From NCBI GenBank assembly GCA_963702935.1, contig OY969772.1, positions 5,022,001-5,086,000 of the forward strand: a stretch of DNA of 64,000 nt. The letters run 5' to 3'. The notes below the pieces were generated by a model. It did no database searches. It was not told the origin of the DNA and worked only from the letters and a program-made list of their open reading frames with translations. Below, piece by piece: positions 36,058 to 45,635 of the stretch; within the stretch, counting starts at the first letter, position 1, and every line of letters begins with the position of its first letter. A program made the position numbers and the translations under genes. The stretch comes from DAOTWA01 sp963702935 (GTDB lineage Bacteria; Chloroflexota; Anaerolineae; Anaerolineales; Anaerolineaceae).

Positions 36058-36971
36058 TCACCCCTTTGTTGCCCCAGCACCCGCCCCAATCCCCTTGATG
36101 ATCTGTTCCTGGAAAAAGGAATATAGGATAATCGTCGGAATGGTGGCCAGGAAAATCGTAGTCGCCAATTGAGGATAAAGGGTCTGGAACTGGCCTTGAT
36201 AGTAAATCAAGCCCAATGGAAGCGTATATTTAGGGACGTCCGGAATGATGATCAGCGAAAGGAAATACTCGTTCCAGGTATTAAATAAAGACGATGATGA
36301 CTAGCACGATCAGCCCCCCACGCGCCAGCGGAAGGGCGATATACCAAAAGACTTGCAGCTCCTCACACCCATCAAGCCGGGCAGCCTCTAACAATTCTTT
36401 AGAAAGCGTCCTGAAAAAGCCCCGCGTGAAGAGCACGGCCACGCCCAAATTGAGCGCCACCATCGAGCCAATGAGGCCATAGTAGGCTCGATCGCCCAGG
36501 AGATTTCAGACTTGCCAGACTGGAGTACAAAGGGATGACGATCACCGTGAGAGGAATCAATTGGGTCAGCAAGAGAACGAAGAAGAAGGCGTCTCTCCCT
36601 TTAAACTCAAAGCGCGCTAAAACGTACCCGGCCATCGTTCCGACGATCAGCACCAGGATGATCGTCGAGAGGGTGATGAGCGTGCTGTTGGCATAAAATT
36701 TCAGCAGCGATGGATCTTTCAGCACCTGGAAGATATTTTCGAAATTGAATTGATGGGGCAACCCAAAGATATTTTGAAAGAACTCGGTGCGCGTTTTGAA
36801 CGCAGTGGTAAGCAGCCAATAAATCGGGAAGACGGAGAAGATACTAGCGATGGTCAGAATGAAGTATCTGCCGAATCCGCGCGTGTTTTTACGGTGAAGC
36901 CCCCAAAGAGGGGCAGAAGGAGTATTCAAAAAGCACCTCCAGGTCTTCGAAATGGAACCATCAGAACTCAA
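36058..36971 (-). pseudogene. carbohydrate ABC permease (MalG type) with two frameshifts
   Basis: Three frames together give a complete MalG-type permease. Segment 1: ILTIASIFSVFPIYWLLTTAF to LIPLTVIVIPLYSSLASLK; break at about 36494-36503 (one C too many), then LGDRAYYGLIGSMVALNLGVAVLFTRGFF with EAA loop ELLEAARLDGCEELQVFWYIALPLARGG; break at 36281-36290, then FNTWNEYFLSLIIIPDVPKY to the stop at 36058. The start may be TTG 36929 after GGAGG, or TTG 36971. It pairs with the permease at 36961-37848. Two independent breaks in a conserved gene are more likely sequencing errors than drift, but this is unproven. Confidence 0.75.
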
Positions 36972-37848
36972 TCCGCTCCCGAGAGCCGAACTTGATGATT
37001 ATCAGGACAACGGCCGTGAGCATAAACAGGATGACCGCGGCGACCGCGTTAGCGTACCCCACCCTTAAGTTTTTGAACGCCTGAATGTAGATGTAAATGC
37101 CCACGATTTGGGTGCCTTGTTCGGGGCCCCCCTGGGTTAGCGCCCAGAAGAAGCCCATCAAGTACGAGAACGACCCCGCAATGATCATCACCAGGGAAAT
37201 CGTAATGGTCTCCCGCAGCAGTGGCAGGGTGATGCGAAAAAACACCTGCAGCGGGTTGGAGGTCTCCAGGCTGGCCGCATCGTAAAGCTCGGTGGGGATC
37301 GACGCCCGCCCGGCCAATTGTAGGATCATGTGAAAGCCGAATCCCGCCCAGATAGTGGCCAGGATGGCGCTCATCAGGGCATTGTTTGGGTCTCCCAGCC
37401 AGTTGAAGGGAGGGAGGCCGAAGGCTGCTAAAAGGTGATTGGCCAGGCCGTTGACGGGGTGATAGATCATGGTCCACAATAACGCGACTGCAACCGTGGA
37501 TAACATCTGGGGAATGAAGAGCACGGAGCGGAAGAAACGCATAAGCGGCCCAGATTTGGACAACAATTCGGCCAATAATAATGCGATCGGGAGCTGGATC
37601 AGGGAGAATACCGCCGCTTTAATATTGATCACCAGGCTATTCCAAAAGTTCGGATCCTGGAACATCTGTTTATAGTTGTCGATACCGACAAATTGCCTGG
37701 CGATGCTAATACCGTCCCAGCGGTAGAAGCCCAGGACGACGCTGGACACCACCGGATACAGGTAAAAGACCAGGTAAAAAGCCAGGGCTGGCGCTAGAAA
37801 GGTCCCAATCATCAAGGCTTTGTTCAGATTCGCCTTTTTTAGTATCAT
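36961..37848 (-). CDS. sugar ABC transporter permease (MalF/UgpA type)
   Basis: A 295-residue membrane protein from ATG 37848, which has GGAGGG five bases upstream; longer versions are unlikely. First segment KALMIGTFLAPALAFYLVFYLYPVVSSVVLGFY, EAA loop ELYDAASLETSNPLQVFFRITLPLLRE near residue 190, last segment VAAVILFMLTAVVLIIIKFG. It forms the channel with the downstream MalG-type protein; the ATPase is not encoded in the operon and is probably shared. Confidence 0.88.
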   Translation of the reverse strand: MILKKANLNKALMIGTFLAPALAFYLVFYLYPVVSSVVLGFYRWDGISIARQFVGIDNYKQMFQDPNFWNSLVINIKAAVFSLIQLPIALLLAELLSKSGPLMRFFRSVLFIPQMLSTVAVALLWTMIYHPVNGLANHLLAAFGLPPFNWLGDPNNALMSAILATIWAGFGFHMILQLAGRASIPTELYDAASLETSNPLQVFFRITLPLLRETITISLVMIIAGSFSYLMGFFWALTQGGPEQGTQIVGIYIYIQAFKNLRVGYANAVAAVILFMLTAVVLIIIKFGSRERIEF

Positions 37849-37873
37849 CCTCTCCCTCCGCATGAATAACGTT

Positions 37874-37930
37874 GGGCCAGAGCCAACCTCGCTTCGATAA
37901 AGCAAGTATGAAAGAAAACGGCTCTGGCCC
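37874..37930 (-). terminator. long hairpin after the binding-protein gene
   Basis: A perfect 11-bp stem GGGCCAGAGCC (37874-37884) / GGCTCTGGCCC (37920-37930) encloses a 35-nt loop that itself pairs (GCTT/AAGC). It starts 24 nt past the repaired stop of the binding-protein gene. No T-tract; probably an mRNA stabiliser or attenuator. Confidence 0.55.
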
Positions 37931-37954
37931 ATGGAGCTTAACCCTTCAAACGCT

Positions 37955-39353
37955 CTACTGGAAATCGGCTTTGTTTTTCTGAACGGCGTCCGCCATCGCC
38001 TGGGCGAATTGTTCGGGCGTCATGTTGCCCCCTGCCAGGGATTGCAAGTTGTTCAACCAGGCCTGGGCGATGATCGATGGAACCACGCGATCGCCGGAGG
38101 GGAAGGTGTATTGGGATTTTGCGGAGAGATCCGCGATCGATTTCAAGAGCGAATTCTTGTGGCTCATCTCCAGGAATGATCGGAAGGCCGCCCGCGACCA
38201 CGTTGTAGGCGGGGCTCTCCTTGGCCCACTTATTCAACCACTCGGCGGCGATGTCCTTGTGCTGGCTGCTGGCGCTGATAGCCCAGCCGTCCACGGAGCC
38301 GATGATGGCCTCACCGCCGTTCGTGGGATAGGGAGCATCGGATGGGTTCGGCCAGGCGATGAAGGCCATCTGGAAACCCTGGGGAGCGGCATCCTTGCTG
38401 ATCCCGATCATCCAGGTGCCGTTGACGGTGAAGGCAGCCTGGTCGTTGAAGAACAGGCCTACCGCATCGTTGTTGCTCAGGCCGTTGAAGCCGGTGGGGA
38501 AGAAGCCGTCCTGGATGAGCTCCTCGGTCTTTTGCGCTGCCTGCACAAAGCAGGAATCCGCCCAGGTGAATTGATCTGACTTAAAGGTGGCGTTTTCCCG
38601 GGCGTTCGGCCCGCAGTAATTGTACGTGAGGTAATCATAGATGATGCCGATGGGCCACTGCTCTTTATTGCCGACCCCAAAGGGGATCTTGCCGGCGGCT
38701 TTTACCTTGTTGCTCACATCCACCAGCTCTTCGAAGGTGGTAGGAGGCTGCAAATTCAGATCTTTGAGCAGCCCCACGTTATACCACAGGCCCACCACAT
38801 TTTGCTTTTGGGTCACGCCATAAAGGTGGTCGTTGGACTCGAAACCAGCCAAGGGTCCTGGAAGCCAGAGGGAAGGATCGACCAGGTTCTCAATTTCGGC
38901 CACCTTACCCTGGCGCACGTATTGATTGAGCGTTTCGCCAGCGTTCGAATAGAAGATATCCGGCTCTTGCCCGGCAGAGAAGAGCGTTAGCCGCTTGGCG
39001 TCGATGGAACCACTGTCAGCGGTGGTCACCACCACCTTGACGCCGGGGTGTTCCTGCTCAAAGGCGGTCGAGAAATCTGCGACGTACTGATCGATCGCCT
39101 CCGTATCGTGGATATCCAAAATGCTGAGCGTGATCTCCTGGCTGGCTGTGGGCGCAGAGGTTGCGGCGGGCTGAGCAGAAGCTTCAGGCTGGGCATTCGC
39201 AGGTGAAGTGGCGGCCGGCTGGGCGGCGGCCGGTGCGGTTGGTGCAGCCGTGGTTGCTGCTGGGGTAGCACACGCAGAAAGTGAAACTGCGAGGATCAGC
39301 AACACAGACAGCGCAAGCATCTCTACTTTCATTCTCTTGATTGCTTTATTCAT
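37955..39353 (-). pseudogene. sugar-binding lipoprotein (family 1), frameshifted near the C-terminus
   Basis: A MalE/UgpB-type binding protein of about 465 residues. Lipoprotein signal MLALSVLLILAVSLSACA, Ala/Pro/Thr-rich linker to about residue 70, mature part EITLSILDIHDTEAIDQYVADFSTAFEQEHPGVKV. The frame breaks at about 38168-38172: dropping one base joins GGLPIIPE to MSHKNSLLKSIADLSA, ending NKADFQ at 37955. ATG 39353 has GGAGG upstream. It would capture a beta-galactoside-type or other oligosaccharide for the following permeases, fitting the GH35- and GH5-like enzymes of the operon. Confidence 0.82.
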
Positions 39354-39424
39354 TTCTGCCTCCATTGTAAGGGTCGACCTCTTAATTCTTGAAAAGAGAG
39401 GGGGAGTTTGCCCAAGATGAGATC

Positions 39425-41515
39425 TCAGGCCTGGGGTGTCAATCTTAGGAGCAATCCATCTTTAGCCGGAACTGTGACGATGAGCCTTCCTTTCTGGATG
39501 TTCTCCGATGTCTGAAGCTGGTTGAACAAATCTTCACACACATACATCCCATCATGAACGGTGCTCGCATCCAATTGGACGAGAACCCGATGGGCTTCTG
39601 TTTGATTATTGACCGCGACCAGCGTAAAACTCCCCTTTCCCGCGAACAGGCTGGTCTGGACGACGGCGTCGATAGGCCGGACGGGAATAGGCACCCCCAG
39701 GAACTGGTGGAGGGCTGAGATCAGCTCGGCATTGGGCTGAACTCCCAGGACGATCAGCTTCCCCTTTCCAAGCGGACGCACATAGCCCACACACAAATCC
39801 TCCTGGCAAGCTAACCCGGTCATCTTGCGCGCCCACTCGCTGGAAGAATCCTCAAAGGCGACGGACGGCGTGCGGCGCCCCCAAATGGGCAGGTCGCCTT
39901 CTTCCGGTTCGTAGATCCGAATCTCCGCGGGATTTACCACGCGAGCACTCTGGCCCCCAAGCCGGACCAAAAGATCGGTATCAAAGTGGCGGACGTACAA
40001 CCGCCCAACGCTGCGGGTGGGCTCGTTCAACCCGAGAATGTCGCAGGGCTCCAAATGCTCATCCTCGCGCGGGGTGGTCTGGCAAAAGACCAGATTCCCA
40101 CCTGCTTCAACGTAGCTGCGCAGTTTTTGTTGCTCCTCACCCGGCAGCCAGGTGGCGCCCGCGTAAAACATGAGGGGTTTGGCCGGTCCCCCTAACTCAA
40201 GATCGTAATATTCGTAGTCTAGCCCGGCATCGTAGAAGGCCCTCAGGATCGACAGGTCTACCGTGGAGGTTTGATCCATAAAATGCAAATGGTGGATCGC
40301 AACGCAACTGCTGGTTAGCTGCTTCAGATCGCTCAAATCCATGGAATGGGCCGCCCGGACGATCTGTTTGTAAACTTCAAAAAGTTCCAACGGCTTCCTG
40401 CCCATCTGGTCGATTGGACTCCCATACCATTGATCCCGGTTGACCAACATGTACCAGGTCCAACTGGAAATACCAGACAGGATGGCCCCGGCAGCCATCA
40501 TGCGATAATGGCGCGGTCCGGCCAGCCCCCGGGGGTAATGCATCCCATGAGCATTTCCCGCCTGCATCTCGGAAATATACGGGATGGCACTATAGACTTT
40601 GGAATAACGAAGGTCTTCCAGCATTGCGCGGAATTCGTCCGGGTCGCCTTTGAATTCCTCGGTGGGGTACAAATTTGGCCCTGCGAAATCCCCAATTTCT
40701 GCAAGCTGCGCCAGGTTTTGTTCCTTGTTGAAGTTTTTATATCCATTGAAATAGATGGGCACGTCTATCCCGACATCTTTGAAGGTCCGGGTCAACCAGG
40801 CGGCGTAGCGCGCCACGTACCAGCTTCGGAATTCCAGTGCGTCCCGGAATCGCCTGCGGTCCGTCCGGTATTCTTTGTAGCCCCCATTAAATCCCTGGGC
40901 ACCCTCGAAACCCTGATAATGCGTTCCCCAACTTTCATTCAGCGCCTCGATGGATGGGTATCTTTCTCTAAGGAAAACCTGAAACAGGCCGTCCCCTCCG
41001 CGCAACCCCAATTCCTTCTCATACAAATAATCCCAACATTCGATCTCGTTATCTGGCTGAACGGCAAGGATGGGTCCACCATGGGTAGCCAGATAAGGAC
41101 GGATAACCTCGGCGACCTGCTCAACGTACGCCCTGGTTTCAGCCTGGAAGTACGCATCCAGACGATGGTGCATGTAAATCCGGTCCGGGACGCCCATATT
41201 AGGCGTCTCGCCATGAATAAAAGGCCCCGGGCGGACCAAAAGCCAGAAACCGTTTTCCTTTACTTCCTTCAAGAACCCATCCAGGTTGCGCGACCGCATG
41301 GTCTCGCCATAAAAATCCAGGTGGCCCTCCGCCACCTCGTGGAACTGCCAACTGACGTAGGTTGAAATTGTCTGGATGTCTAAATCCTTGATAGCTTTCA
41401 GGATAGGTCCCCAATAATCTGGGTCGACCCGCCAGTAATGGAATTCCCCACTGATGAGGTCGACGGGCGTCTGGTCAACGAAGATCCGTTTGTCCTTGAT
41501 AGTAACCTGCGGCAT
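39425..41515 (-). CDS. GH35-like beta-galactosidase
   Basis: A 696-residue cytoplasmic glycosidase. The N-terminal TIM barrel shows LISGEFHYWRVDPDYWGPILKAIKDLDIQTISTYVSW, WLLVRPGPFIHGETPNMGVP (RPGPYI-type motif of GH35) and ILAVQPDNEIECW, which holds the likely acid/base Glu; the nucleophile is probably the Glu in IPYISEMQAG. Domains from about residue 430 onward resemble the trimerisation-like and small beta domains of GH42/GH35 enzymes. It is the first structural gene of the LacI-led operon, 16 nt after lacI. It would cleave terminal beta-galactosyl residues of an imported oligosaccharide. Confidence 0.82.
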   Translation of the reverse strand: MPQVTIKDKRIFVDQTPVDLISGEFHYWRVDPDYWGPILKAIKDLDIQTISTYVSWQFHEVAEGHLDFYGETMRSRNLDGFLKEVKENGFWLLVRPGPFIHGETPNMGVPDRIYMHHRLDAYFQAETRAYVEQVAEVIRPYLATHGGPILAVQPDNEIECWDYLYEKELGLRGGDGLFQVFLRERYPSIEALNESWGTHYQGFEGAQGFNGGYKEYRTDRRRFRDALEFRSWYVARYAAWLTRTFKDVGIDVPIYFNGYKNFNKEQNLAQLAEIGDFAGPNLYPTEEFKGDPDEFRAMLEDLRYSKVYSAIPYISEMQAGNAHGMHYPRGLAGPRHYRMMAAGAILSGISSWTWYMLVNRDQWYGSPIDQMGRKPLELFEVYKQIVRAAHSMDLSDLKQLTSSCVAIHHLHFMDQTSTVDLSILRAFYDAGLDYEYYDLELGGPAKPLMFYAGATWLPGEEQQKLRSYVEAGGNLVFCQTTPREDEHLEPCDILGLNEPTRSVGRLYVRHFDTDLLVRLGGQSARVVNPAEIRIYEPEEGDLPIWGRRTPSVAFEDSSSEWARKMTGLACQEDLCVGYVRPLGKGKLIVLGVQPNAELISALHQFLGVPIPVRPIDAVVQTSLFAGKGSFTLVAVNNQTEAHRVLVQLDASTVHDGMYVCEDLFNQLQTSENIQKGRLIVTVPAKDGLLLRLTPQA

Positions 41516-41531
41516 AGCGTTTTCCTTTTTT

Positions 41532-42557
41532 TTATAGCGAAATGAATTGGCTGCACGATTGTCGTATCATCAAGCTCGTCTTAACCAAGACCATCTGTTC
41601 TTCTTTCTTTTTCGTCAAAAGATAGTCGATCAGTAAGTCTGTAGCCATCTTGCCGATATCTCGAATTGGCTGATGGACCGTGGTTAACGCCGGGGTAAAT
41701 TGGGAGGACCAGGGAACATCGTCGAACCCCATGATCGAAATATCCGCGGGCACCTGCAACCCATTTTGAAGGATGCAATTCAATGCCCCAAAGGCCGATT
41801 GGTCGTTGCTGGCAAAAATTGCTGTAGGGGGGGATTTAAGGTCTAAAAGTCTTTGCGCCCCTGTATATCCGTCTCCAAACTGTCCCTCCCCTTTGGCAAT
41901 GAGCTGGGGGTCGATTTCGAGGCCATTGGCTAACAATGCGTCCTTGTAGCCCTGCAAACGTTCTCTCCCGTGGGCGAAACTCAGGCCGCAGGAGATAAAA
42001 CCGATGCGCCGGTGGCCCAATTTCAATAAATACTCGACTGCCTCGAAGGCTCCCTCCCGATCAGTCAATTTGATGACAAATTCTTCGCTGGAGAGGTCGA
42101 TCGTATCCGGGTCGGGTTGAATGAGCACGTGCGGAATGCAGTACTTGCGAATTTCATCGATCAACTCCCAATTGTATTGGGCGTCGGACCCCAATATGAC
42201 CCCATCGATTTGGTTGGCTTTATACATTTGAAGGGAAGACAAATTGGACCGCTCTTGTGGAGCCTGAAGCTGGACCATGACGCTGAAATTCCTGGCCTGA
42301 CTCTGCTTCAGAACGCCATCGAGCAACATGGTTGCATAACTGTGATCCGCGTAATGAAGAAAAAGCCCTAGCGCCCTGGCCTGACCGCGAGCAAGCTGGC
42401 GCGCAGACGCGTTCGCAACGAACCCCAGCTCCTCAATCGATTGCCTGACAACTTCCTGAGTCTTGCGGCTAACCCCCTGCTCGTTGTTTAGTACCCGTGA
42501 AACGGTCTTCAACGAAACTCCGGCATGTTTAGCCACTTGTTCCATGGTAACGGCCAT
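41532..42557 (-). CDS. LacI-family transcriptional repressor
   Basis: A 341-residue regulator from ATG 42557 (AGGAGG five bases upstream; a longer start is unlikely). The helix-turn-helix VTMEQVAKHAGVSLKTVSRVLNNEQGVSRKTQ and hinge LARGQARALG are typical; the C-terminal sugar-binding domain includes VEYLLKLGHRRIGFISCGL and TAIFASNDQSAFGAL. It leads the operon 42557-34077. Two identical palindromic operators at its promoter indicate autorepression, relieved by a sugar from the transporter. Confidence 0.92.
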   Translation of the reverse strand: MAVTMEQVAKHAGVSLKTVSRVLNNEQGVSRKTQEVVRQSIEELGFVANASARQLARGQARALGLFLHYADHSYATMLLDGVLKQSQARNFSVMVQLQAPQERSNLSSLQMYKANQIDGVILGSDAQYNWELIDEIRKYCIPHVLIQPDPDTIDLSSEEFVIKLTDREGAFEAVEYLLKLGHRRIGFISCGLSFAHGRERLQGYKDALLANGLEIDPQLIAKGEGQFGDGYTGAQRLLDLKSPPTAIFASNDQSAFGALNCILQNGLQVPADISIMGFDDVPWSSQFTPALTTVHQPIRDIGKMATDLLIDYLLTKKKEEQMVLVKTSLMIRQSCSQFISL

Positions 42558-42657
42558 AACTACCTCCTGGGTTCCAACGCCTTTTTCGGGCAAGCTCAAG
42601 TTCCGAACGATAGCTCACGGCCCAAATGTAAAAAATAAACAACCCGAGCGCGGAAAA

Positions 42658-42671
42658 TGACAGCGCTGTCA
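42658..42671. promoter_or_regulatory. LacI-family operator O1 at the start site
   Basis: Perfect 14-bp palindrome TGACAGCGCTGTCA with the central CpG typical of LacI-family sites. It lies just downstream of the -10 box, over the probable transcription start (about 42667). Confidence 0.8.
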
Positions 42672-42673
42672 AT

Positions 42674-42702
42674 AGTATACAAGGATAAGACAGCGCTGTC
42701 AA
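42674..42702 (-). promoter_or_regulatory. promoter of the LacI operon
   Basis: Minus-strand TTGACA (42697-42702), 17-nt spacer, TATACT (42674-42679). The -35 box is perfect and its TGACA part belongs to operator O2; the two operators bracket the -10 box. Confidence 0.85.
42689..42700. promoter_or_regulatory. LacI-family operator O2 over the -35 box
   Basis: Palindrome GACAGCGCTGTC, the same core as O1. The centres of O1 and O2 are 30 bp apart, close to three helical turns, so two repressor dimers would sit on one face of the DNA. Confidence 0.78.
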
Positions 42703-43030
42703 TAGTCAGTTTTTTCGAGACCTGGGGCTCTTTTGGCAACGGATGGCAGGCGCAGCCCGATTCTGCGAACGCGTTGATAGTCACCCGACAGACTGCTAAA
42801 GAGGCAGTGCTGGCTTCCTAAAAGCAATGGCAGCAAGAGATCGAGCGGCCCACAGCGGAATCAGAGACCGCGAAACGAGAATTGGCGGAGTTGAAGATCC
42901 AGGCCCCAAACGCCCTCTTCGCCGGCAACAGACCAAGACCTTCGGCGTCTTTACGCGAGGTAGCAGCAGCCAGGGCGAGGTTTTCTCTCCCCTCTAGAGC
43001 CGGTCTCGCGTTAGTACTTTTTCGGGAAAC

Positions 43031-43056
43031 AAAAAAGACGCCCTTTTAGACGTCTT
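43031..43056 (-). terminator. intrinsic terminator, minus strand
   Basis: Minus strand AAGACG, 10-nt loop, CGTCTT followed by TTTT. It lies directly after the tRNA-like remnant, the arrangement expected of a former tRNA transcript. Confidence 0.6.
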
Positions 43057-43135
43057 CCTGGTAGCGAGGAGTGGATTCGATACTCCTTCAGGGCACTTAC
43101 CACTAATCTTCGGGCTATGAGACAAAATCCCGAAC
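43057..43135 (-). other. tRNA-like remnant
   Basis: On the minus strand the stretch TCATAGCCCGAAGAT resembles the anticodon arm of an initiator-type tRNA (CAT anticodon), and GGAGT...TCGAATCC...ACTCC resembles a T-arm, followed by GCTACCA. However, no 5' acceptor strand complementary to the 3' end is found and the D-arm is not recognisable, so I regard it as a decayed fragment or a chance similarity. Confidence 0.25.
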
Positions 43136-43358
43136 CTCCACAGAGATGGGCTGCCCGCCCCGGTCGACCACTGCCCGAATCAACTGCTGGTGCCTGCGAT
43201 GGACGCCGTCGAAGTTCCCCAAGGTCACGATCGTCTGCCGGTCACTCCAGGGGGTGGAGAGACGCTAAAATACTTGCATAGGCTGCCCGTGTAAACAGCC
43301 AGCCGAAGGCGATCTGCCCCTGGCGTAACCTCCGGCTGGCACATCCATGCTCCTCCCC

Positions 43359-43907
43359 CTAGCTTCCCCCAATCGTGCCACGCGGCTCGACCGGTTGGCC
43401 GATCATGCGCTGCCCGCCGTCGTCGTGGCATTGCGCGCAATAATCGATCTGCTCGCCGTGCGAGACGTGGCAGGTGCTGCAGGGCAGGTAACCGTTGTGG
43501 CTGTCGTGCGGGTTGCGATACAGGAAGTCCGTCAACTGGGCCACGTGCTCCTCGCTGACGTGGCACTGGGTGCACATCGCGTCGTCGAACTTACGCTGGG
43601 TCAGCTCGCCGTTGGCGTCCACGGTGTAGTTGCCGATCAGGTAGTGGATCCCGCTGGAAATCTCCGCCGAGAGGGGATAGTCGTGGCAGTCCTTGCACTG
43701 CACCCCGGCTTCCTCGTGCACGTGATCCAGGTTAGAGCTGGTCAGATAGGATGTGACGTTGGCCTGCATCACATGGCAGGTGGCACAGAACTGGGGGGCC
43801 GTGTTGGAGAAGTGCACCACATAAGAGCCGGCGGCGAACAGCACAACAATGACAACCACCACAATGTTGGCACCGATTGAGATCCTCAGCCAATTGCGGC
43901 TATTCAT
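43359..43907 (-). CDS. membrane-anchored pentahaem cytochrome c (NapC/NrfH-like)
   Basis: A 182-residue protein with one N-terminal membrane anchor (ISIGANIVVVVIVVLFAAGSYVV) and five CxxCH haem sites: CATCH (41), CKDCH (71), CTQCH (112), CSTCH (143), CAQCH (157). Spacing and anchor resemble the NapC/NirT/NrfH type, which carries electrons from the quinol pool to periplasmic reductases. The likely partner is the exported flavin reductase encoded directly upstream. The last 20 residues are not conserved-looking. Confidence 0.85.
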   Translation of the reverse strand: MNSRNWLRISIGANIVVVVIVVLFAAGSYVVHFSNTAPQFCATCHVMQANVTSYLTSSNLDHVHEEAGVQCKDCHDYPLSAEISSGIHYLIGNYTVDANGELTQRKFDDAMCTQCHVSEEHVAQLTDFLYRNPHDSHNGYLPCSTCHVSHGEQIDYCAQCHDDGGQRMIGQPVEPRGTIGGS

Positions 43908-44060
43908 CGTAAACGCATCTGATCGAGCTTGTGCTTTCTTCTTTTTTTGAGAAACATCCGGTGTCCATCCCTCGTATCAAAAGGTAATCAGCGTGGGGAT
44001 CCATTTTATACAATGGATCCCCACGAAAAGCGATCATTTTCTATATGCTTTGAGCGTGAA

Positions 44061-45635
44061 TTAGCTCCAGGCTGTCTCTGCCGCAGCATTTTGACCAGTG
44101 ATACGTCCGAAGTAAACGGTAGACATCACCCCGGTACCCGTACCAGGATAGTACGGCCCCATGAAGCCGCCGGCGCACTGTCCACCCGCATACAGGTGCG
44201 GAATGACCGCCCCACTCAGATCGAGGACCTGGGCATTCCCATTGATGCGCAGGCCGCCTATCGTCCCCAGGTTATATTCGATGACGGGAACAGCATAGTA
44301 AGGAGCACGGTCCATCGGTTCCAACCCAACGACCTTACCCCAAACGGAGTCTTTCCCAGTCGACTTCATGTCAGCGTTCCAGGTATCGATCGTCTTCACC
44401 AGGTTATCCGCGTTTACACCGATCGCTTTGGCCAGGTCAGCGACCGTGTCAGCCTTGAAGACCTTACCGGCAGCAATTTCTTTCTGCATGTCTTCACTCA
44501 TGCTGGAGATGCCGCTGACCACCGTCCCGCCCAGGTCCATTGCGTTCTGGTCCCAAATTTGCCAGGAGAGGTGCGATTCCTGACTGAAAGCGATGCGCAT
44601 CACATAGCCATAGTGGTTGTCTTCCGTCACAAAGCGCAATCCATTTTTATTGACCATGATCCCAGGGACCACCTTGTTTCCAGGGAGGGTGGGGAAGATC
44701 CCGACATTGGTGGTGGGCAGGCCAATTGTGCCGCCGAGGCCAGCCAAATCGGCGCCAATTTCTACTCCCATGCGGATACCATCCCCGGTGTTCGTGGGCG
44801 CTGCGTACAAAACGCCGGTTTCCAGAGCCCACAACTGATGCTGGGAGAAAGTGCGGGCCATCTCTTTGTTGTGGTCGTAGCCGCCGCTGGCCATGACCAC
44901 GGCTTTATTAGCTTTGATTTGAAGCGTCTTGTCGCCGCTTGTGGCAGTTACCCCAATGACGCCCTTCTCGGCATCCACGATCAATTGTTGGCCCGGTGTG
45001 TTGGCAAGAAATTCGACCCCGGCTTTCTTGGCATTGGCCAGCAAGGTTTCGACATGGAACTTGCCCCATCCGGAAGTGCCGTTCGGGCCGCCGCCCGGCA
45101 CGTGGATGCGGTCAGCCATGTACTTGGGATCGATGTACGGAATCGGAGCGACGCCATAGACGTTGATATAGTCAATCCCCTGTGAGACCAGCCAATCCAC
45201 GCATCCGGGCGCGCCATTTGCCATGGCTTTCACCAGATCCGAGTCAACGATCTCTTCCCCAGCTTCATTCCAATATTCATAATGCAAAGCCGGGGTATCG
45301 TTCTGGTATTTGGTGTACTTCTTCTGGAATTTTGTGCCGGCTGCCTGGACAACCCCGGAAGAAAGCACCGTGTTTCCACCGGGATTGGCAGCTTTCTCCA
45401 GGACGATGACCTTGGCTCCTTTTGCCGTTGCTTCAATGGAAGCCACAATGCCCGTCCCACCGCCGCCGACGATGACCACATCTGCTTCTTTATCCCACGT
45501 GGTTGGAATACCAGACGTAGTGGCACTACCGGCGGTCTTAGGGCTGCACGCCTGCAAAACGCCTGCTCCAGCCAAGGATATCCCGGTGATCGTCATGCCT
45601 TTCAGAAATGCGCGCCTATCGATCTTCTCTTCCAT
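44061..45635 (-). CDS. Tat-exported FAD-dependent reductase (flavocytochrome c / fumarate- or urocanate-reductase-like)
   Basis: A 524-residue flavoprotein from ATG 45635 (AGGAGG upstream). The signal DRRAFLKGMTITGISLAGAG has the Tat RRxFLK motif and ends in a lipobox-like LQAC, so it is probably a Tat lipoprotein outside the membrane. FAD binding: ADVVIVGGGGTGIVASIEATAKGAKVIVLEKAANPGGN (from about residue 48). GTVVSGIS, the FAD-end stretch GGLRINGNAQVLDLSG and LYAGGQCAGGFMG are typical of the fumarate reductase/succinate dehydrogenase flavoprotein family. It lacks a haem domain of its own, consistent with electrons coming from the cytochrome 43359-43907. The natural electron acceptor is unknown. 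Confidence 0.85.
   Translation of the reverse strand: MEEKIDRRAFLKGMTITGISLAGAGVLQACSPKTAGSATTSGIPTTWDKEADVVIVGGGGTGIVASIEATAKGAKVIVLEKAANPGGNTVLSSGVVQAAGTKFQKKYTKYQNDTPALHYEYWNEAGEEIVDSDLVKAMANGAPGCVDWLVSQGIDYINVYGVAPIPYIDPKYMADRIHVPGGGPNGTSGWGKFHVETLLANAKKAGVEFLANTPGQQLIVDAEKGVIGVTATSGDKTLQIKANKAVVMASGGYDHNKEMARTFSQHQLWALETGVLYAAPTNTGDGIRMGVEIGADLAGLGGTIGLPTTNVGIFPTLPGNKVVPGIMVNKNGLRFVTEDNHYGYVMRIAFSQESHLSWQIWDQNAMDLGGTVVSGISSMSEDMQKEIAAGKVFKADTVADLAKAIGVNADNLVKTIDTWNADMKSTGKDSVWGKVVGLEPMDRAPYYAVPVIEYNLGTIGGLRINGNAQVLDLSGAVIPHLYAGGQCAGGFMGPYYPGTGTGVMSTVYFGRITGQNAAAETAWS

Larger units (their letters stand above)
42703..43358. other. intergenic between LacI operon and cytochrome gene
   Basis: No credible gene. 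A plus-strand stretch near 42823-43050 is open for about 75 codons (with an E/K/R-rich helix-like part) but has no start codon or ribosome site, and may be the tail of a lost gene. A hairpin with T-tract on the minus strand (43031-43056) follows a tRNA-like remnant (43057-43135). Confidence 0.4.

Noticed and set aside
40346..41365. Plus-strand open frame of 339 codons
   Set aside because: Antisense to the GH35-like gene, which has clear catalytic motifs; the plus-strand protein is unrecognisable.
43225..43575. Minus-strand open frame of 116 codons overlapping the cytochrome gene end
   Set aside because: Arg/Pro-rich out-of-frame reading of the cytochrome gene, whose five CxxCH sites are in the other frame.
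43929..45185. Plus-strand open frame of 418 codons
   Set aside because: Antisense to the flavin reductase gene; codon-position shadow without start signal or recognisable domain.
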